A DNA stretch of 64,000 nucleotides from Cyanoderma ruficeps (GCA_008694505.1 VZDJ01000056.1:2918461-2982460), one strand, 5' to 3'. Counted from the first letter of the stretch, positions 24,135 to 36,092 are shown. Made by a program: numbers and translations. The notes: a model not told the origin generated them from the letters alone.

Positions 24135-27100
24135 GTAAGTGCTGCTCGCTCCGGCCCCGCCGCTGCTCCGCGCTCCGTGTGTGGCGGCCGCCCGGGTCGG
24201 CCCGTTCGCCCCCTCAGGTGCCCGGGTTGTGGCCAGGGCCCTGTGCCGGTCACAGCCCGCCCGGCATCTCCAGATGAGCCACAGGAGAGGAAAGATGTGT
24301 GCTAATGTCTTTACAAGTAATTCGATGGGTAAAGGTATGGGTGTTAATATCTTTGAAATGGGTTTTAATATCTCTACTGACTTTGGGCAGCGGGTTGGTT
24401 GCAGAGCCGGCAATTTGGCTCCTAAACCAGAAAGTGGGTCTGCACAAGCCTGAGTTTCTGAACTTTGGGGTTAAAAAGTAGGTTCAAGGGGGGGATATGT
24501 GGAAGGCGGTTTGGGGAGGCTGTACCTTCCTAGTGCTTCAGCCAATGGGGAATGGAAGAGAAACTCCGGCGGCCCGGAGTTTCGGATGAAAGGAGGCTGC
24601 ACCCTCCGAAACCGAGGGGGAGGAGACCGCACGGGCATGTGCCCCAGTGGACTCTCTCCCCTTTATTTGAATAAAGTTGCAGGACTCCTCTGTCTCCTTT
24701 ATGGGCACTGGTTTTTCATAGCGTGATTTTCCGTAGGCAGAGAAGTGCCATGCCCTGCCTTTGCTGTGTGCGTGTGCTGAAGTTGAATTTGTTAACTCCC
24801 CACAAGCTGCATACGCGCAGATAAACCCCTGGGCTCTCATGTTAGTCCAGTGTCTTGTTTTGAGTTATTGTTACCCTGGTTATAATTATTTTGGAGTGCG
24901 CAGGCACTCTTTTTACTGGTGAGGTGAATCATAATTTGTTATTTATAGTAGTGTTTTAGCTGGTCAGGAATTCAGGGCTATTACTCAATTTGTCATGGCC
25001 TGAATGCAGGGTGTGGACTCCAAATACAGAACCTGGAGGCAGACCGAAGAAAGCTTGTACATGTAGAACCACTATAATAGAAATGGGGTTTTTTTCTATC
25101 AGACTGGAGTTTTACTTATTGAATGTGTTTCTGGTATCAAAGGTGTGATAAGGCATTTAATAACTGTGAGAAGGTTTTGGTCCAAGGCAGAGGTTCTGCT
25201 CTGTAAGGCAGCAGTGCTAACAAAGCTAAGACTTGTTTTGAAACTGAATGAATTCCCCTTTCACACCAATATTGCCGCTTTGGTTTATTTTCTACAGTTC
25301 TCTGACACAGGCAGCAGAAAAGAGCATGTTAAAATCACAAGTGAGCCCAAACCAGGGTTCCTGGAGCGGCTCAGTGAGACTTCTGGAGGCATGTTGATTG
25401 GACTTGTGACATTTCTTCTGGCTTTCTACCTTCTTTTTACCAATGAAGTAAGTGCAATACTGTCAGTGTTTGTACACAGCTCTATTACTTGATCCATAAG
25501 AAGAGGAGGTTTTATCTGAGGACCTGGTGCTTATGCTCAGGATATAACAGAAAAGTGAAATCACAGGCTACAGGTAGTATTTCTGTGGAACTAGATGTAG
25601 TAGAGACAGTAGCAGTATGTGATGAGAGATAAGATCCAAAGCTTGTAAACTGGTGACAAAACAGCCTGTGGTAAGAGGGTTGCATGAGCCAGCCGTGTTC
25701 CAGCCTTCTCTTTTTTTTGAGGCAACGAAAGGTCCTCATTTCTAATGTTGTTATAATTACTTAAAAAAATTCATACCCCATGTTGCAAAATTGGGGGTGT
25801 TATTTATTCCTTTTTTTCTCAGTATTAGTTCTTGGGTTTAGATTAAAAAAAAAAAAGTAAGTCAGGAATCTTAACACCCTGCCATTGAAAATGTACTTGT
25901 TTTGGAGTGGAGAGCAGAATTCTGTGGATTTTTATTTAGAGACTTCCTTTCATACCTTTACAAGAGGAAAAATAACTAGTCCAAATTTTGATGACTTTGC
26001 AGAAAAAAAACCACATATAATGGTAAGGCAGGGAGAACTTTTGCCAGGGAGTCAGTACAGGTGTGTGGGAAAAATGAACCATAATTTCTATCATTTTTGC
26101 AGTTACTCAGGAACGATGAACAAGGTAAGAGGTGAAGAACAGTAAGTTTGGACCCTTGTAGGAAGAATTTGGGTCTGTTTGAGAACCTTAGTCAGTGTTA
26201 ATGGTCCTGCTCCCTGGGTGAGAAGTACTGCCCCAAACTGGCTCAGACACAGAGAATGGAGAGGTGCACGTGTGTTTCACAAATATGCCTTGGGCTGAAT
26301 ATACAAGCATTCCTTGTGGTCATCAGTTCACTGCTTTGCTAACCTTGTTCACAAAATTCTGATGTGACACTGATTCTCCCCAGCTTGATTCCTGTTTTCC
26401 TCATTGCAGGGACGAGCTTTAAGGACAGCCAAGTCTCTCGAAGAGGGGCTTTCTCTTGTGGTCCCTCTGGACAGCATCCACAGTATCTCTCAGCAGAATG
26501 AGGGGAGACTGGTGCACTTGGCTGGAGCTCTGAGTACATCTAAGGTAAATAAAATAGTATCTTGAAGATATGAGTATTTCAAGCTTGGAGGGAAGGAGAA
26601 GTCTTTGCCAATTAAAGTTTTGTTTGATATCCAGGAAAAGACACATGGCTTTTCTCCTCCTCTAAGCGTTGCCAGCTAGCATTGAAGCTCTGGTTCTTGG
26701 CCTGGAATCAGGGAGATGCTGAATGTCCTTGCACTCCCTTCTCCAGGCTAATGCCAGGTCTAGCTGTGTTTACCCTCGAGCTGCCTTTCGTGGATAATTT
26801 CGATTGCCATTTGTGAAGGGAACCTGTTGTGTGTTCGAAACATTGTTACATCTTCAGGCTCTTGCAGCACAGGGGCTCTGCAAGTTCTGACTTTTCAGTA
26901 GTGGTGACATTTTCCACAGTCCACCCACATTGCAGAAGGTAACACAGCACCTTCCAGCAAAACAGAATCTCCTGGTTTAAAGACTGAAACCTGAAAAACC
27001 CACAGTCAGCAGTTCTGGTATCATTCTTCACTATGGCAATAACATGATGATTCTTCAGGTCAGATTTGCCAGAGACATTCCTTTTTGTCTTTCATAACAT

Positions 27101-30100
27101 TTATACCATGTTCACCTGTGTGTAAGATAGTGCTGGCTGTACAGTGAGGTATGTAAATGGGTTCAGTAGTAAAAGTAGAGTGTTTGAGGTTGTGAGGTAC
27201 AGCATTCAGACTGACTTGTATTTTCTCTAATTTTTGCCCAGCCCTTGTTTGACCCCAGCTATGGAGTCTCCATCAAAGCTGTCAAACTTAAGCGTAATGT
27301 GGAGATGTACCAGTGGGTAGAACATGAAGATTCCAAGTAAGTGAAAGTAATCTTTAAAAGTAGTTTATGAAGCTATTGTCTTATCAGGATCCTATCACAT
27401 TATTTTTTCTTTCCTTGTGCCTAAGGAAAAAAACAACCAAATAAAAAAATTCTTTCTAGCAAGAGAATTCTAGAGCTCTTGGATTCTTTTTTCCTTTAGA
27501 GAATCACTTTAATTTCCTTGAGAGATGTTAACTGCTCTGTTAATAGTTACAACCCAAACAGGGAAAATATTTTTGCTATTGCTAATAGTTCCGCTGCTGG
27601 TACTATGAATGTAATTAGACATTATTGAGGTGTGATTGCACAGAATTCATGTTCTGAATGTCTTTCATATCAAATAAAAAAGAAGGGTCAGAGGTTGTGA
27701 AGGTGTAAAAAATGATTTCTCAGTTTTAGCATGCTTATGGTGCAGCATCTGTTAGAAACTTGATTTGGGCCAGCTTGTCTCACTGTATTTAGTTCTGGTT
27801 GTTCCTCATCAATCTAGTCAACACGTCCTTGTTCAATACATGGGAATAAAAAGGTGGTGGCCATTGAGCATTTGTGTATAGTTTTCTCCTGGTACAGAAA
27901 GTCTCTGTCCTCAGAACAGGTAGTTCAGAGCAGAGTTAGGTTCTTTATAAAGATAAATCGGTGTTGCCAGAGAATCTGTCTGTGCATTTCATTGGTGAAG
28001 TGTATTCTGCCCTGAGCAGGGGTGTGTGTGCATTGTTTTGGTTCTCATCCCAGCCCTTTTTCTCTGCAGGGAATATGAGGAGAATGGTGAGATTAAGAAA
28101 GAGACAAAGTATTCATATGGTAAGTTGATCAACAGAAAGTTCCCTCCCTTTTATGCATGTAACTTTGGACTTTGATGTGTGTCTGTATATTTTGATTTTT
28201 GTTCTAAAACCTGTATTTTCTTCTTGGGAAAGAAAGGAATGCAAAGAAATAAGCAGAAATTCTCTTTCCCAAACAAATGACAGAACCTCCCTGTCCTGAG
28301 GTAACTGAGGTGAAAGGAGATGTGCTGTCAGCAAGCAAGAGCTACAGAAAATCTGAGTCTTGTTTTGAAACCCCTGAAAGTTCAGAGGAACATCCAGGGA
28401 TAGGATGCTCCAGAAATAGGGCCTGAATGACCAGAGATGGGAGTGTGTTCAAAGCTAAACTGAGATTACACTTCAGACATGGAGTAATTGGGAATATGTC
28501 AACTGTGAGTCAATGAATAGACAGAATAGCAGAAGAATAACAGAATAGACCAGGAAAAACAGGGAGCTCCAGACTGTAAGGGAGCTTGTTGAGAACCTGT
28601 TTAGATGTTGATACCAGCCAGTGAAAACCACCAGTACCTTCTGATGTGCACTATGGCTTTTGCCAAGGGCTTTTTTGGCAGGAGCAGAACTGGGTGCGTT
28701 ATTCTGATCTACCCAGTGGCAGAAAAGTACTCTGAGTCATCATGTGTTTGGAGATTGGTCTCTGTGCTTCATTTACCTCTGATCAAAGCACAGGCATGTG
28801 TCATGTGGGCATGCAGCAGTTTCTGGGTGTGATCATATAAAAATACTCAGCTGAGTGAAGCATGGGGACCCTGTATCATAGAGGTACTTCAGGGGCAAAG
28901 CTGGTGGTCGTGAGCCATGAAAAACAGGCTCACAGTGACAGGGAACAAAAAGAAATGTCATCTAAAACAACAGCTGTCCTCTCAAGATTGATGGATTCTG
29001 TCCCGTAAATGTCTATGTGTGCCAGCCATGGACCCACAGAGCTGCTCGATTACTCTCCTCTCAGCAGGACTGGGGAAGAAACTGGGAATGACGGGAGTGA
29101 AGGACAGGTTGAAAGCAAGATAGGGAGATGGCTTTCCAATTGCCATCATGGGCAAAACACACTCACCTTAAGGAAAGTTTATTGTCAATTAAAATAAATG
29201 TTTTATTACTGACTTTGTGTTGGCAAAACACATTTGGACTCAACCTTTCCCGGGCTCAAGTTCACACCAGACTCCTCTCCCTTTGCCCCCTGCTCCTTGC
29301 TATCACAAAACCAGCTTATTGCCAAAGAGTGGAGCCAGGAATTAAAGCCTGATCATGGAACATGCTGACAGCAAAGTTGAGTTACAATTTTCTCCCAAAA
29401 ATACCTTTTTTCACCCTAAATCCTGCCATTCCCTGTTAATATGCCAGGAGGATGGATCTAAGTATCAGTACAGACTATGACAGACATTGATGTAGACAGT
29501 ATTACTGGAAGTGCAACCTAGAACTGAATGATTGAGAGGTGTCTTCAGTAACTGAGATCTGAGTGTCTTTTACTCAACCTTCTTATCATTCTGTTTAGAT
29601 ACAGAGTGGAAATCAGAGGTTGTGAACAGCAGAAACTTTGATCGAGAAATTGGACACAAAAACCCAAGGTGAGGTACCATCTGGCACAGTCCCTCTGAAT
29701 TCTGTCACTTGGTCTGATCAAAGATGAAAGCTGAATGACTGATTTCATAACAGAGTGCAGCAGATGGAAACTGCTGTTCTTTTGGTAGTTGTGAGAATGA
29801 AGGCATAAAGAAATTAGAGCAGCTCAGAGCAGTGGTGCCTTAACTTATTTTAATGTCTCCAACAGTATGCAGTCTGGACGGTCTCTTGATGGATTTGTTT
29901 TCACATCAGGACAGACTTTTAGCTCTTTGAGTTTCTCCTGATGTTTGCCGTAGTACCTTTTCTGTGCTGTATGTTACATACTGCAAATCAAGAGTTTGAT
30001 CACAATTCTGGGACTAATCAGGGACTCTCTCTGTTCCTCAGTGCCATGGCTGTGGAGTCTTTCACTGCTGTTTCTCCTAATGTCCAGGTTGGCAGCTTTG

Positions 30101-33100
30101 TTCTTTCCAAGGGTAAGGATTGTTTTGTCCTGGCTTTGTGTCTGCTGTTGCATCAGCAACAGACTTTGGTTTTTACCACAATAGCTGTCATGTCAAGTGA
30201 TGATCAGGAAGCCAGGCAGCAAACTGGCTGTTCCAGGTTAGACACTGAGCCTCAGCGTGATGCTTTATTCTGCTTAGGTCTCGTGGATAAAATTGATGAT
30301 TTCAAGCAGCTGAGTTTGTCACACCTGGAGGATCCCCATGCTGACGTTACTCGCAGAGGAGATTACTTCTATCACAGCGACAACCCCAGGCGTCCAGAAG
30401 TAAGATGGGAAAGATAAACTAAAGCAGTGATTATTTGTGTGTGAAAAAGGCATTGGTGCATGTCCCATTTCTCTTTAATGTATAGAAAATGGATTGCAGA
30501 CCATCGCATAGGATGACTCCCTTAGTGCAGTCCTTCAAAATGAGCACTTCGCTTCCAGAAAGAGAATTCTAGTCCCATTTCTTTGGTCTCCAGTTTCTCA
30601 AGTCTGCTGTGCTTTTAAACAGAAAGAGATGGTGCTGGGAGGTGGTTTCCACCTTGCTGTATTAAGGAGTACAATCAAATAGTTTGTCAGATTGTGCTGC
30701 CTGCCCTATTTTGCTAAGAGGTGGAATGATGAGGGATGAACAAAGCATATCATGTGCTCTGGCAGCTTAATCAGAGGGGGTATTACAAAACAGCATTTGA
30801 GCTCTCCTCTTTCAGCTGCCAGCTAGCACTGAAAAAAGGACAGCTTGGAAATCATTCTGGCTGTCTCTTGCTTGACATAAATGCTCAGAAGAACTGTTGA
30901 TAAATAAGGAAGTTCCTGTGCTGAGTTGTCTTTCTTGTGATTGCCTTTTGTAAAACTATCTTTCTTGACTTCCAATCTTACCTTGTTTGTAGGTGGGAGA
31001 CCTTCGTGTCTCCTTCTTCTATGCAGGTCTGAGTGGAGATGATCCCCATTTAGGCTCTGCTGCTAAGGTGAGTCTTCAGATGTTTCTGTATTTTGCAAGC
31101 TCCGTTCCCAGCTCAGTAACCAGTAAATATTTTTCCCTGTCTTCCAAGGTGACTGTGATTGCTCGGCAGCGAGGTGATCAGCTGGTTCCATATCATACCA
31201 AGCCTGGAGATGTTCTGGAGATTCTGTACCCTGGGGAGCTCTCTGTGGAGGTGAGATACCACACTCTTCTGGTGGAGGGCTAAAACTCGAGGTGGTAGTG
31301 CAGAAGCAGCAGAAGAGGAAGCTCTTACTCTCCTTCAGACCTGTTCTAGAGGAGGAGATCCTCATATAGACATTGACTTTTCTCTCTCCATTTTGGACAA
31401 CAGGTTGTAGCCTGTGTTTGCTTTCAGTTTTCTGCACATTCTGCCTCTTTACTTTAAAGATTGTTTCTGTGCCTTCTCATTTTGTTTTTATTTGCTCCTT
31501 GGTTGTTTCCCACTTACACATGCAAGCACATGCTTTTGAACAGGTCACATGTAAAAATAGTAAAATTCAGGGTTTAATTAAATAAACCGTAAGAGTTATT
31601 CTCTCTTCAGCTCCTAACAACAGGAGTTTAGGCTTGTTTGAAATGTTTATTACTATTCTGGCTGAGAAAGAACCTTCAGGCAGAGCATTATGCTTCAATA
31701 AATCCTGCATGCTCCAGCAATTTGGTGATTCATTTACTCCTTTTAGTAGGTTTGTTTCTATTAATAATTGTTTCAGGCCGTGCTGCAAAGAAAAGCAGAT
31801 GTCACGCATTTACAGGTGCTCCCAGAAGCAGTTAAAAAGGTTTTGTTTTGACTTGAAAGAGTAGCAATAGAATCAACCCTCTGCTGTAAGATCTGAATCT
31901 TCATTAGATAGAATTTTGTTTCATTGAAAGTTAACTGGTTACAAATAAATAATGCATTGAGTACTTGTATATGCAGGTACTTAATCAGTCTTAAACATCT
32001 CTTGGCATTTAGTGCTTTCTAATGGCCCAGCCATCTTCACGTGAAGGTTTTGTTGAGCCAGAGGGTCACACAACCCATTTTGAAAAAAATCTTTCTCAGA
32101 ATTCTTGCAAAGAGATGCTTTGCTTTGCCTGATGAAATGCACACATACCTTTTAGCTTTTCTTCCCTGCATCCAGCTTGCTCTCTTTCACACACCTTTCC
32201 CTCAGCCATCAGTGGATATTGTTGTTTTTCTCTCTTCTTTCAGAGTGAAGTCAGATTCTTCCTTCTGTATTACAATTACTTATTAGTGTCTTATTTTCTA
32301 CAGTGATGTTGAACGTATGCAGTTGCAGCAAAACCTATGTGCTTTCTGCTTGTGGGTAGTGTTGGATGGTGCTTTTAAAGTTGCTTTAATTAAGAAAATT
32401 GCCAGTTTCCCCCACACTACACTGTTCTGTCTATCGCAGTGTACTACCATACTGCACAGACCCTGCAGAATCAGCTGCAGCGTATCTTCTGCAAGAGAAT
32501 TTGTACTCCTGAAATGCTCTTGGCTCTGACTGGCTCATAATGTACTGGAATTAAGAGGATCTTGAGCAAGAAACAGGCTGCATGTGATGGTGTTTGCTTT
32601 CCAGGAGGTGTTTCAGAAGGAGCAGGAGAGTAACACCATGAAGACCTGGGCCCTCCGTGGAGCCGGCTGGCTCTCAATGTTTGTGGGCATCAGCCTGATG
32701 ACCCGAATCTTCTACACATTAGGTAAGTTTTTCACAGAAAGGTAAAATGATCTAGAAATAAGATTGTATAACCTTAAAGAGTTAATTCGTTTGGAGACCA
32801 GGAGAAATCTGGTTTCAACTTGGATTTGATTTGATCTGAAAAGTCCCTCTAGGCAACTGCAGGTTAACAGGATGCCAAAACCAACTGGTTGCTTTGTGAA
32901 CATTAAAAAGCCCCACACAAATATCTTTTGCCAGTCTCAGAAGATCCCAGCCCAGTGCTTACCAAAATAAAAAGCTGAAGCACATGTTGGGCTGGTTCTT
33001 TCAAATCTAACTCAAGGTGCTGCAATACAATTACTTTATGTACTCACACACAACTGGTCCCCACAACAGTTCTGATCAGCAGTTGTACAGAAAAAAGATT

Positions 33101-33875
33101 TTTGTGTCTGGTTATCCTACACTATTGTAAACAAACAATGAAGTAAGTTTGTGTCTATTCTTTTAATATAGAAAAATGCTGGAGTAAAAACAGAAAAACA
33201 GGACAACGCCTCAAACTTGCATTAACTTCAGACATCAAAGATATCATTCACTTTGTAGCTGTGAACTTTTTTTCTAACTTATTTATCCATATACAGGCTG
33301 CTCCAAGATTTATTGTTGCCAGAAAGAAATCTCTGTGCTAGCACCTTGTATCAGTTGCCCTGGACTTGTTTCATAGCTGCAGGGCTATCTGTCTCCTCTG
33401 CCTCTCAAGCCTTGGGCAGATCTTCAGACTTCATTTTGGATTTCTTTCTGTGTGAAGAGATGAGGATATCATTGCCTTGTATGTTTAGCTGTTGCTTAAT
33501 GATCAAATATCTTGATGATGCTCTGCTGAAATGGCTAATCCAGTGCTGTTGATAGTTTGAGTCTGACTTTTGATTGCAGTTGCTAGGGTGAAAATCCTAG
33601 GCGTGAATCAGACTTTTTTTTTAAACTGTCATCTTGCCAGCTACTTCATGCCATGTTTAATTCTCTCTGCAGTGGACTGGTTTCCTGTTGTGAGGGACCT
33701 GGTTAACGTTGGCTTGAAGGCGTTTGCCGTGTGCGTGGCCAGCTCGCTGTCCCTGCTGACCATCTCTGTGGGCTGGCTCTTCTACCGCCCGCTCTGGGCC
33801 CTGCTCCTGGCACTGCTCTCCATTGTCCCCATCCTGGTGGCCAGATCCCGTGTTCCACCCAAGAAGCAGCAGTGA
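24123..33875 (+). CDS. TMEM43: TMEM43 / LUMA, nuclear-envelope and ER membrane protein
   Basis: TMEM43 is an inner nuclear membrane/ER protein linked to emerin and lamins; human mutations cause arrhythmogenic cardiomyopathy. Twelve coding exons (24123-24134, 25298-25447, 26410-26544, 27242-27336, 28070-28119, 29599-29668, 30042-30112, 30278-30399, 30993-31067, 31149-31250, 32605-32722, 33673-33875) sum to 1203 nt, giving 400 aa, the human length. One membrane span lies at about residues 34-51, then a long luminal domain, then three spans at about 314-333, 346-371 and 373-390. The protein ends in KKQQ, a KKxx-type ER retrieval signal. S358, the residue changed in the human S358L disease allele, is conserved within CVASSLSLL. 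All introns are GT/AG. The start MSRN is encoded by a 12-nt first coding exon directly upstream of a donor. Introns 7 and 9 are very short and open. The gene is divergent from CHCHD4 and convergent with XPC. Confidence 0.97.
25298..25447 (+). CDS. TMEM43: TMEM43 exon 2 (first membrane span)
   Basis: The acceptor is tttctacag and the donor is GAA|gtaagt. It encodes [13 protein letters not shown]..., then [18 protein letters not shown], the N-terminal membrane span. Confidence 0.96.
26410..26544 (+). CDS. TMEM43: TMEM43 exon 3
   Basis: The acceptor is cattgcag and the donor is AAG|gtaaat; 45 codons. It encodes [15 protein letters not shown]...[12 protein letters not shown] of the luminal domain. 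Confidence 0.96.
27242..27336 (+). CDS. TMEM43: TMEM43 exon 4
   Basis: The acceptor is ttgcccag and the donor is CCAA|gtaagt. It encodes [22 protein letters not shown]...EHEDS and leaves in phase 2. Confidence 0.96.
28070..28119 (+). CDS. TMEM43: TMEM43 exon 5
   Basis: This 50-nt exon lies between ctctgcag and TATG|gtaagt. It encodes the charged segment [16 protein letters not shown]. Confidence 0.93.
29599..29668 (+). CDS. TMEM43: TMEM43 exon 6
   Basis: This 70-nt exon lies between ctgtttag and AAG|gtgagg. It encodes [20 protein letters not shown] and KNP. Confidence 0.94.
30042..30112 (+). CDS. TMEM43: TMEM43 exon 7
   Basis: The acceptor is gttcctcag and the donor is AAGG|gtaagg. It encodes [20 protein letters not shown] and VLSK. 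The following intron is only 165 nt. Confidence 0.94.
30278..30399 (+). CDS. TMEM43: TMEM43 exon 8
   Basis: The acceptor is ctgcttag and the donor is CCAGAA|gtaaga. It encodes [20 protein letters not shown]...[11 protein letters not shown]. Confidence 0.95.
30993..31067 (+). CDS. TMEM43: TMEM43 exon 9
   Basis: The acceptor is gtttgtag and the donor is AAG|gtgagt. It encodes [20 protein letters not shown] and GSAAK. An 81-nt intron follows. Confidence 0.95.
31149..31250 (+). CDS. TMEM43: TMEM43 exon 10
   Basis: The acceptor is cttccaag and the donor is GAG|gtgaga. It encodes [20 protein letters not shown]...GELSVE. Confidence 0.95.
32605..32722 (+). CDS. TMEM43: TMEM43 exon 11 (second membrane span)
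   Basis: The acceptor is ctttccag and the donor is TTAG|gtaagt. It encodes residues 295-333, including [19 protein letters not shown]. Confidence 0.95.
33673..33875 (+). CDS. TMEM43: TMEM43 exon 12 (C-terminal membrane spans)
   Basis: The acceptor is ctctgcag and the stop TGA is at 33873-33875. It encodes [20 protein letters not shown]..., the last two membrane spans, S358 and the terminal KKQQ. Confidence 0.96.
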
Positions 33876-34177
33876 CCGGGAGCTGAGTCCTGGCTACAAC
33901 CTTCCCAAGTGCATTTCTGCCCAGTTCCTGCAGCAAGCTTACAGCAAATCACAGCTCAGCAGTGAGCACTGAAAGCTGGGGAGGGGCTTCAATGTGGTTA
34001 TTGGTACACATTGTCCATAGGACTATAGGATGCTGTTTGTGGGGAATCAGTGACACCAGCTTTGGGGAAAAAAGGCTTTTTGGGTGTGTGTATTGATGTG
34101 CTTGTTAATGAACAAGCAGATTTGTACCTCTTACTGCTTAGTAACTCCCCCTGATTTGAGGGGATTCCCTCCTGACA

Positions 34178-34268
34178 GTTCCACCTGACTGCTACAGCCT
34201 CTTGTATTTTAAGCAGACTGGGGGTTACCTGTGCATTCCGAAAACAGGCAACTTTATTTTGATCTACA
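34178..34268. repeat. Direct duplicate of the XPC 3'-end region, copy 1 (in TMEM43 3'UTR)
   Basis: The copy starts gttccacctgactgctacag and ends tttattttgatctacaa. It is nearly identical to 35978-36092, apart from one substitution, a 5-bp unit (ttacc) that is single here, and a 17-bp segment absent here. It includes tttatt at 34253-34258, an antisense AATAAA. Confidence 0.9.
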
Positions 34269-35137
34269 AGTCACTTGAACTGGCAAGTCCTTGCTGGGTG
34301 GGGCACCTTGTTTTGGAGAAAGTGCCAGCTGCATCCCATGGACCCTGGTTACACGTCCTTAGGAAATGCATGTGCCTGCCTGTCTGTGACAAACCCTCCC
34401 TCTGCTGCTTTTTCTTGTTTGCACAGTCAGGAACACTCCTTTGGCTGATGCGTGTGGCAGTGTACGTGTTCAAAGGGAAAACATATCTTAGGTGAATTCC
34501 ACACAATACTCATGTAAACCCTCTGCTTTTGGACTGAGGCTTTTCAAAGTCATTGGTGTAATGGGTGGCCAGGTTAGCAGAGCTCTGAGGTTGGGCAGAT
34601 TTATCAGGACACGTTGGTTTCCCCCAGGTTTTAAAAGTGTCTGACGTTGTTCTTGGTTAAGCATACAAAATGATAGTCTGGACTATATCATTGCAGAACT
34701 GTTTCAAAAATCTCACTTCAAATTGCACTTAAAGGGATACTCAGAGGTCATTCACCTGTAAATATAAAACCTACTGCCTAGAAACAACATTGACGTTTAT
34801 AACTGAATGTGTAGTCTTTAAAATAGTTGGGTTTTTTTGCTCTATATACTGTTCCTTTCTTTAATTTCACTTAGTAAGGACAATGAACATAGTCCGTGAA
34901 ATTAAGTAATGGAAACATTTTTGCCTGATTAGTTTTCATCTATTTTAGTAGTCTAAATGGTTAGTTTTGTATCATGTTAGAGGAATGCCTTCTAGTGTTG
35001 TGATGGCTCATGTTCATCTGCTGTAACCAGTACTTAAGGTTAGAGACACCCTTAAGTCTCTGCACCAAGCTAGAGTCTGGCTTGCAGATGGGCCTCCCTA
35101 CACTACTGTGTTTTGGGGCTTTTTGGAAGTATACACA

Positions 35138-35203
35138 GTTCAGTTTTCAAAAACTGAACAGTTTAAAATAATGTTCAAAATGTTCACAGTTCAAAATAAT
35201 GTT
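35138..35203. repeat. Hairpin and short direct repeat in TMEM43 3'UTR
   Basis: gttcagtttt (35138-35147) and its exact complement aaaactgaac (35150-35159) flank two bases. Immediately after, cagtttaaaataatgtt (35159-35175) recurs with one change at 35187-35203. Confidence 0.7.
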
Positions 35204-35689
35204 TTCAATTATGTAATCTATTTATGTTCATCAGAGGAGTGTTCTCTGTACCAAAGGAACTTGACTTGAACATATATAGGAGAAAATGTTTGCTAAAAAT
35301 TATACCAAAATAGAAATGAGTTAGAAATCCTAAGTGTTTTGAGAATTTGTAATTACTTTGTTAGTCCTAATTATTTTCATTCTTTTGGTATTTGAATATT
35401 GTCAGTTTGGTCTCACAGCTCTGTCCTGCTGGTGAAAGCAGCAGTGAGTGACAGGGCAGGTACAGGAGATGGCCTCGTGCATGCACGGCTGCGTGGCAGT
35501 GGTGCTGCAGTCTGCCTGCTGCTCAGCAACACCAGCTCATGCTCCAGCTGTCAGGAATTGTGCTCCACCAGGGAGAGAAACTGGGTTTGAAGTGCTGCTG
35601 TTCTGCCTGTGATGCAGAACACTAGCCACCATTACTTATTGGAAATGAAGTGACAATTTTCTACTGAAGTGCTAAGCTTTTGTATATTT

Positions 35690-35695
35690 AATAAA
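35690..35695 (+). terminator. TMEM43: Candidate TMEM43 polyadenylation signal
   Basis: AATAAA followed by a GT-rich stretch (ggttggtctgt) gives a terminal exon of about 2.04 kb and a 3'UTR of about 1.8 kb. It lies about 0.4 kb before the XPC signal on the other strand. Confidence 0.6.
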
Positions 35696-35977
35696 ATACA
35701 GTTTTCAAAAGGTTGGTCTGTAGGCTTTTTTACTGAATTTAAGTATTGCATGTTTTATATCCAGGAATAATGTCCAGGTAGTTGGAGGGTTAGTTTGTAG
35801 CTTCCACAAGAATGAGTTTCCTATTGTTGGGTTTTGTTTGTCCTGCAAATATTTCCCTGTTTTGGGAAGCTGCTCTCTGGTCTGTGTACTGCTGCCAGCC
35901 TGCTATGGGTTTACTCCCCATTACTGACCAAAAAGTCAGTCACTTCCTTGCCTCTCTAACATTATTTGAAAATGATG

Positions 35978-36092
35978 GTTCCACCTGACTGCTACAGCCT
36001 CTTGTATTTTAAGCAGACTGGGGGTTACCTTACCTGTGCATTCCGAAAACAGACAACATATTCTTTTTTTCAAACTTTATTTTGATCTACAA
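35978..36092. repeat. Direct duplicate of the XPC 3'-end region, copy 2 (at XPC cleavage site)
   Basis: Second, longer copy of the 34178-34268 sequence, spanning the presumed XPC poly(A) signal and its downstream flank. The separation between copies is 1.8 kb, same orientation. Confidence 0.9.
36076..36081 (-). terminator. XPC: Candidate XPC polyadenylation signal
   Basis: Minus-strand AATAAA (tttatt on the plus strand), about 1.06 kb past the XPC stop. It implies a 3'UTR of roughly 1.1 kb ending near 36060. Confidence 0.6.

Larger units (their letters stand above)
23280..24260. promoter_or_regulatory. CpG island: bidirectional CHCHD4/TMEM43 promoter
   Basis: A dense GC/CpG block spans both start codons (CHCHD4 ATG 23669 minus, TMEM43 ATG 24123 plus) inside otherwise AT-rich DNA. 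No TATA box is evident, as usual for housekeeping divergent promoters. Long open frames on both strands here are a by-product of GC richness. Two ZNF143-like motifs and a 45-bp purine tract lie between the genes. Confidence 0.85.

Noticed and set aside
23319..24413. Several 100-230-codon open frames on both strands around 23.3-24.4 kb
   Set aside because: All lie in the CpG island, overlap each other on both strands, and show Arg/Pro/Ala-rich composition with no domain. Only the short CHCHD4 and TMEM43 first exons are supported.
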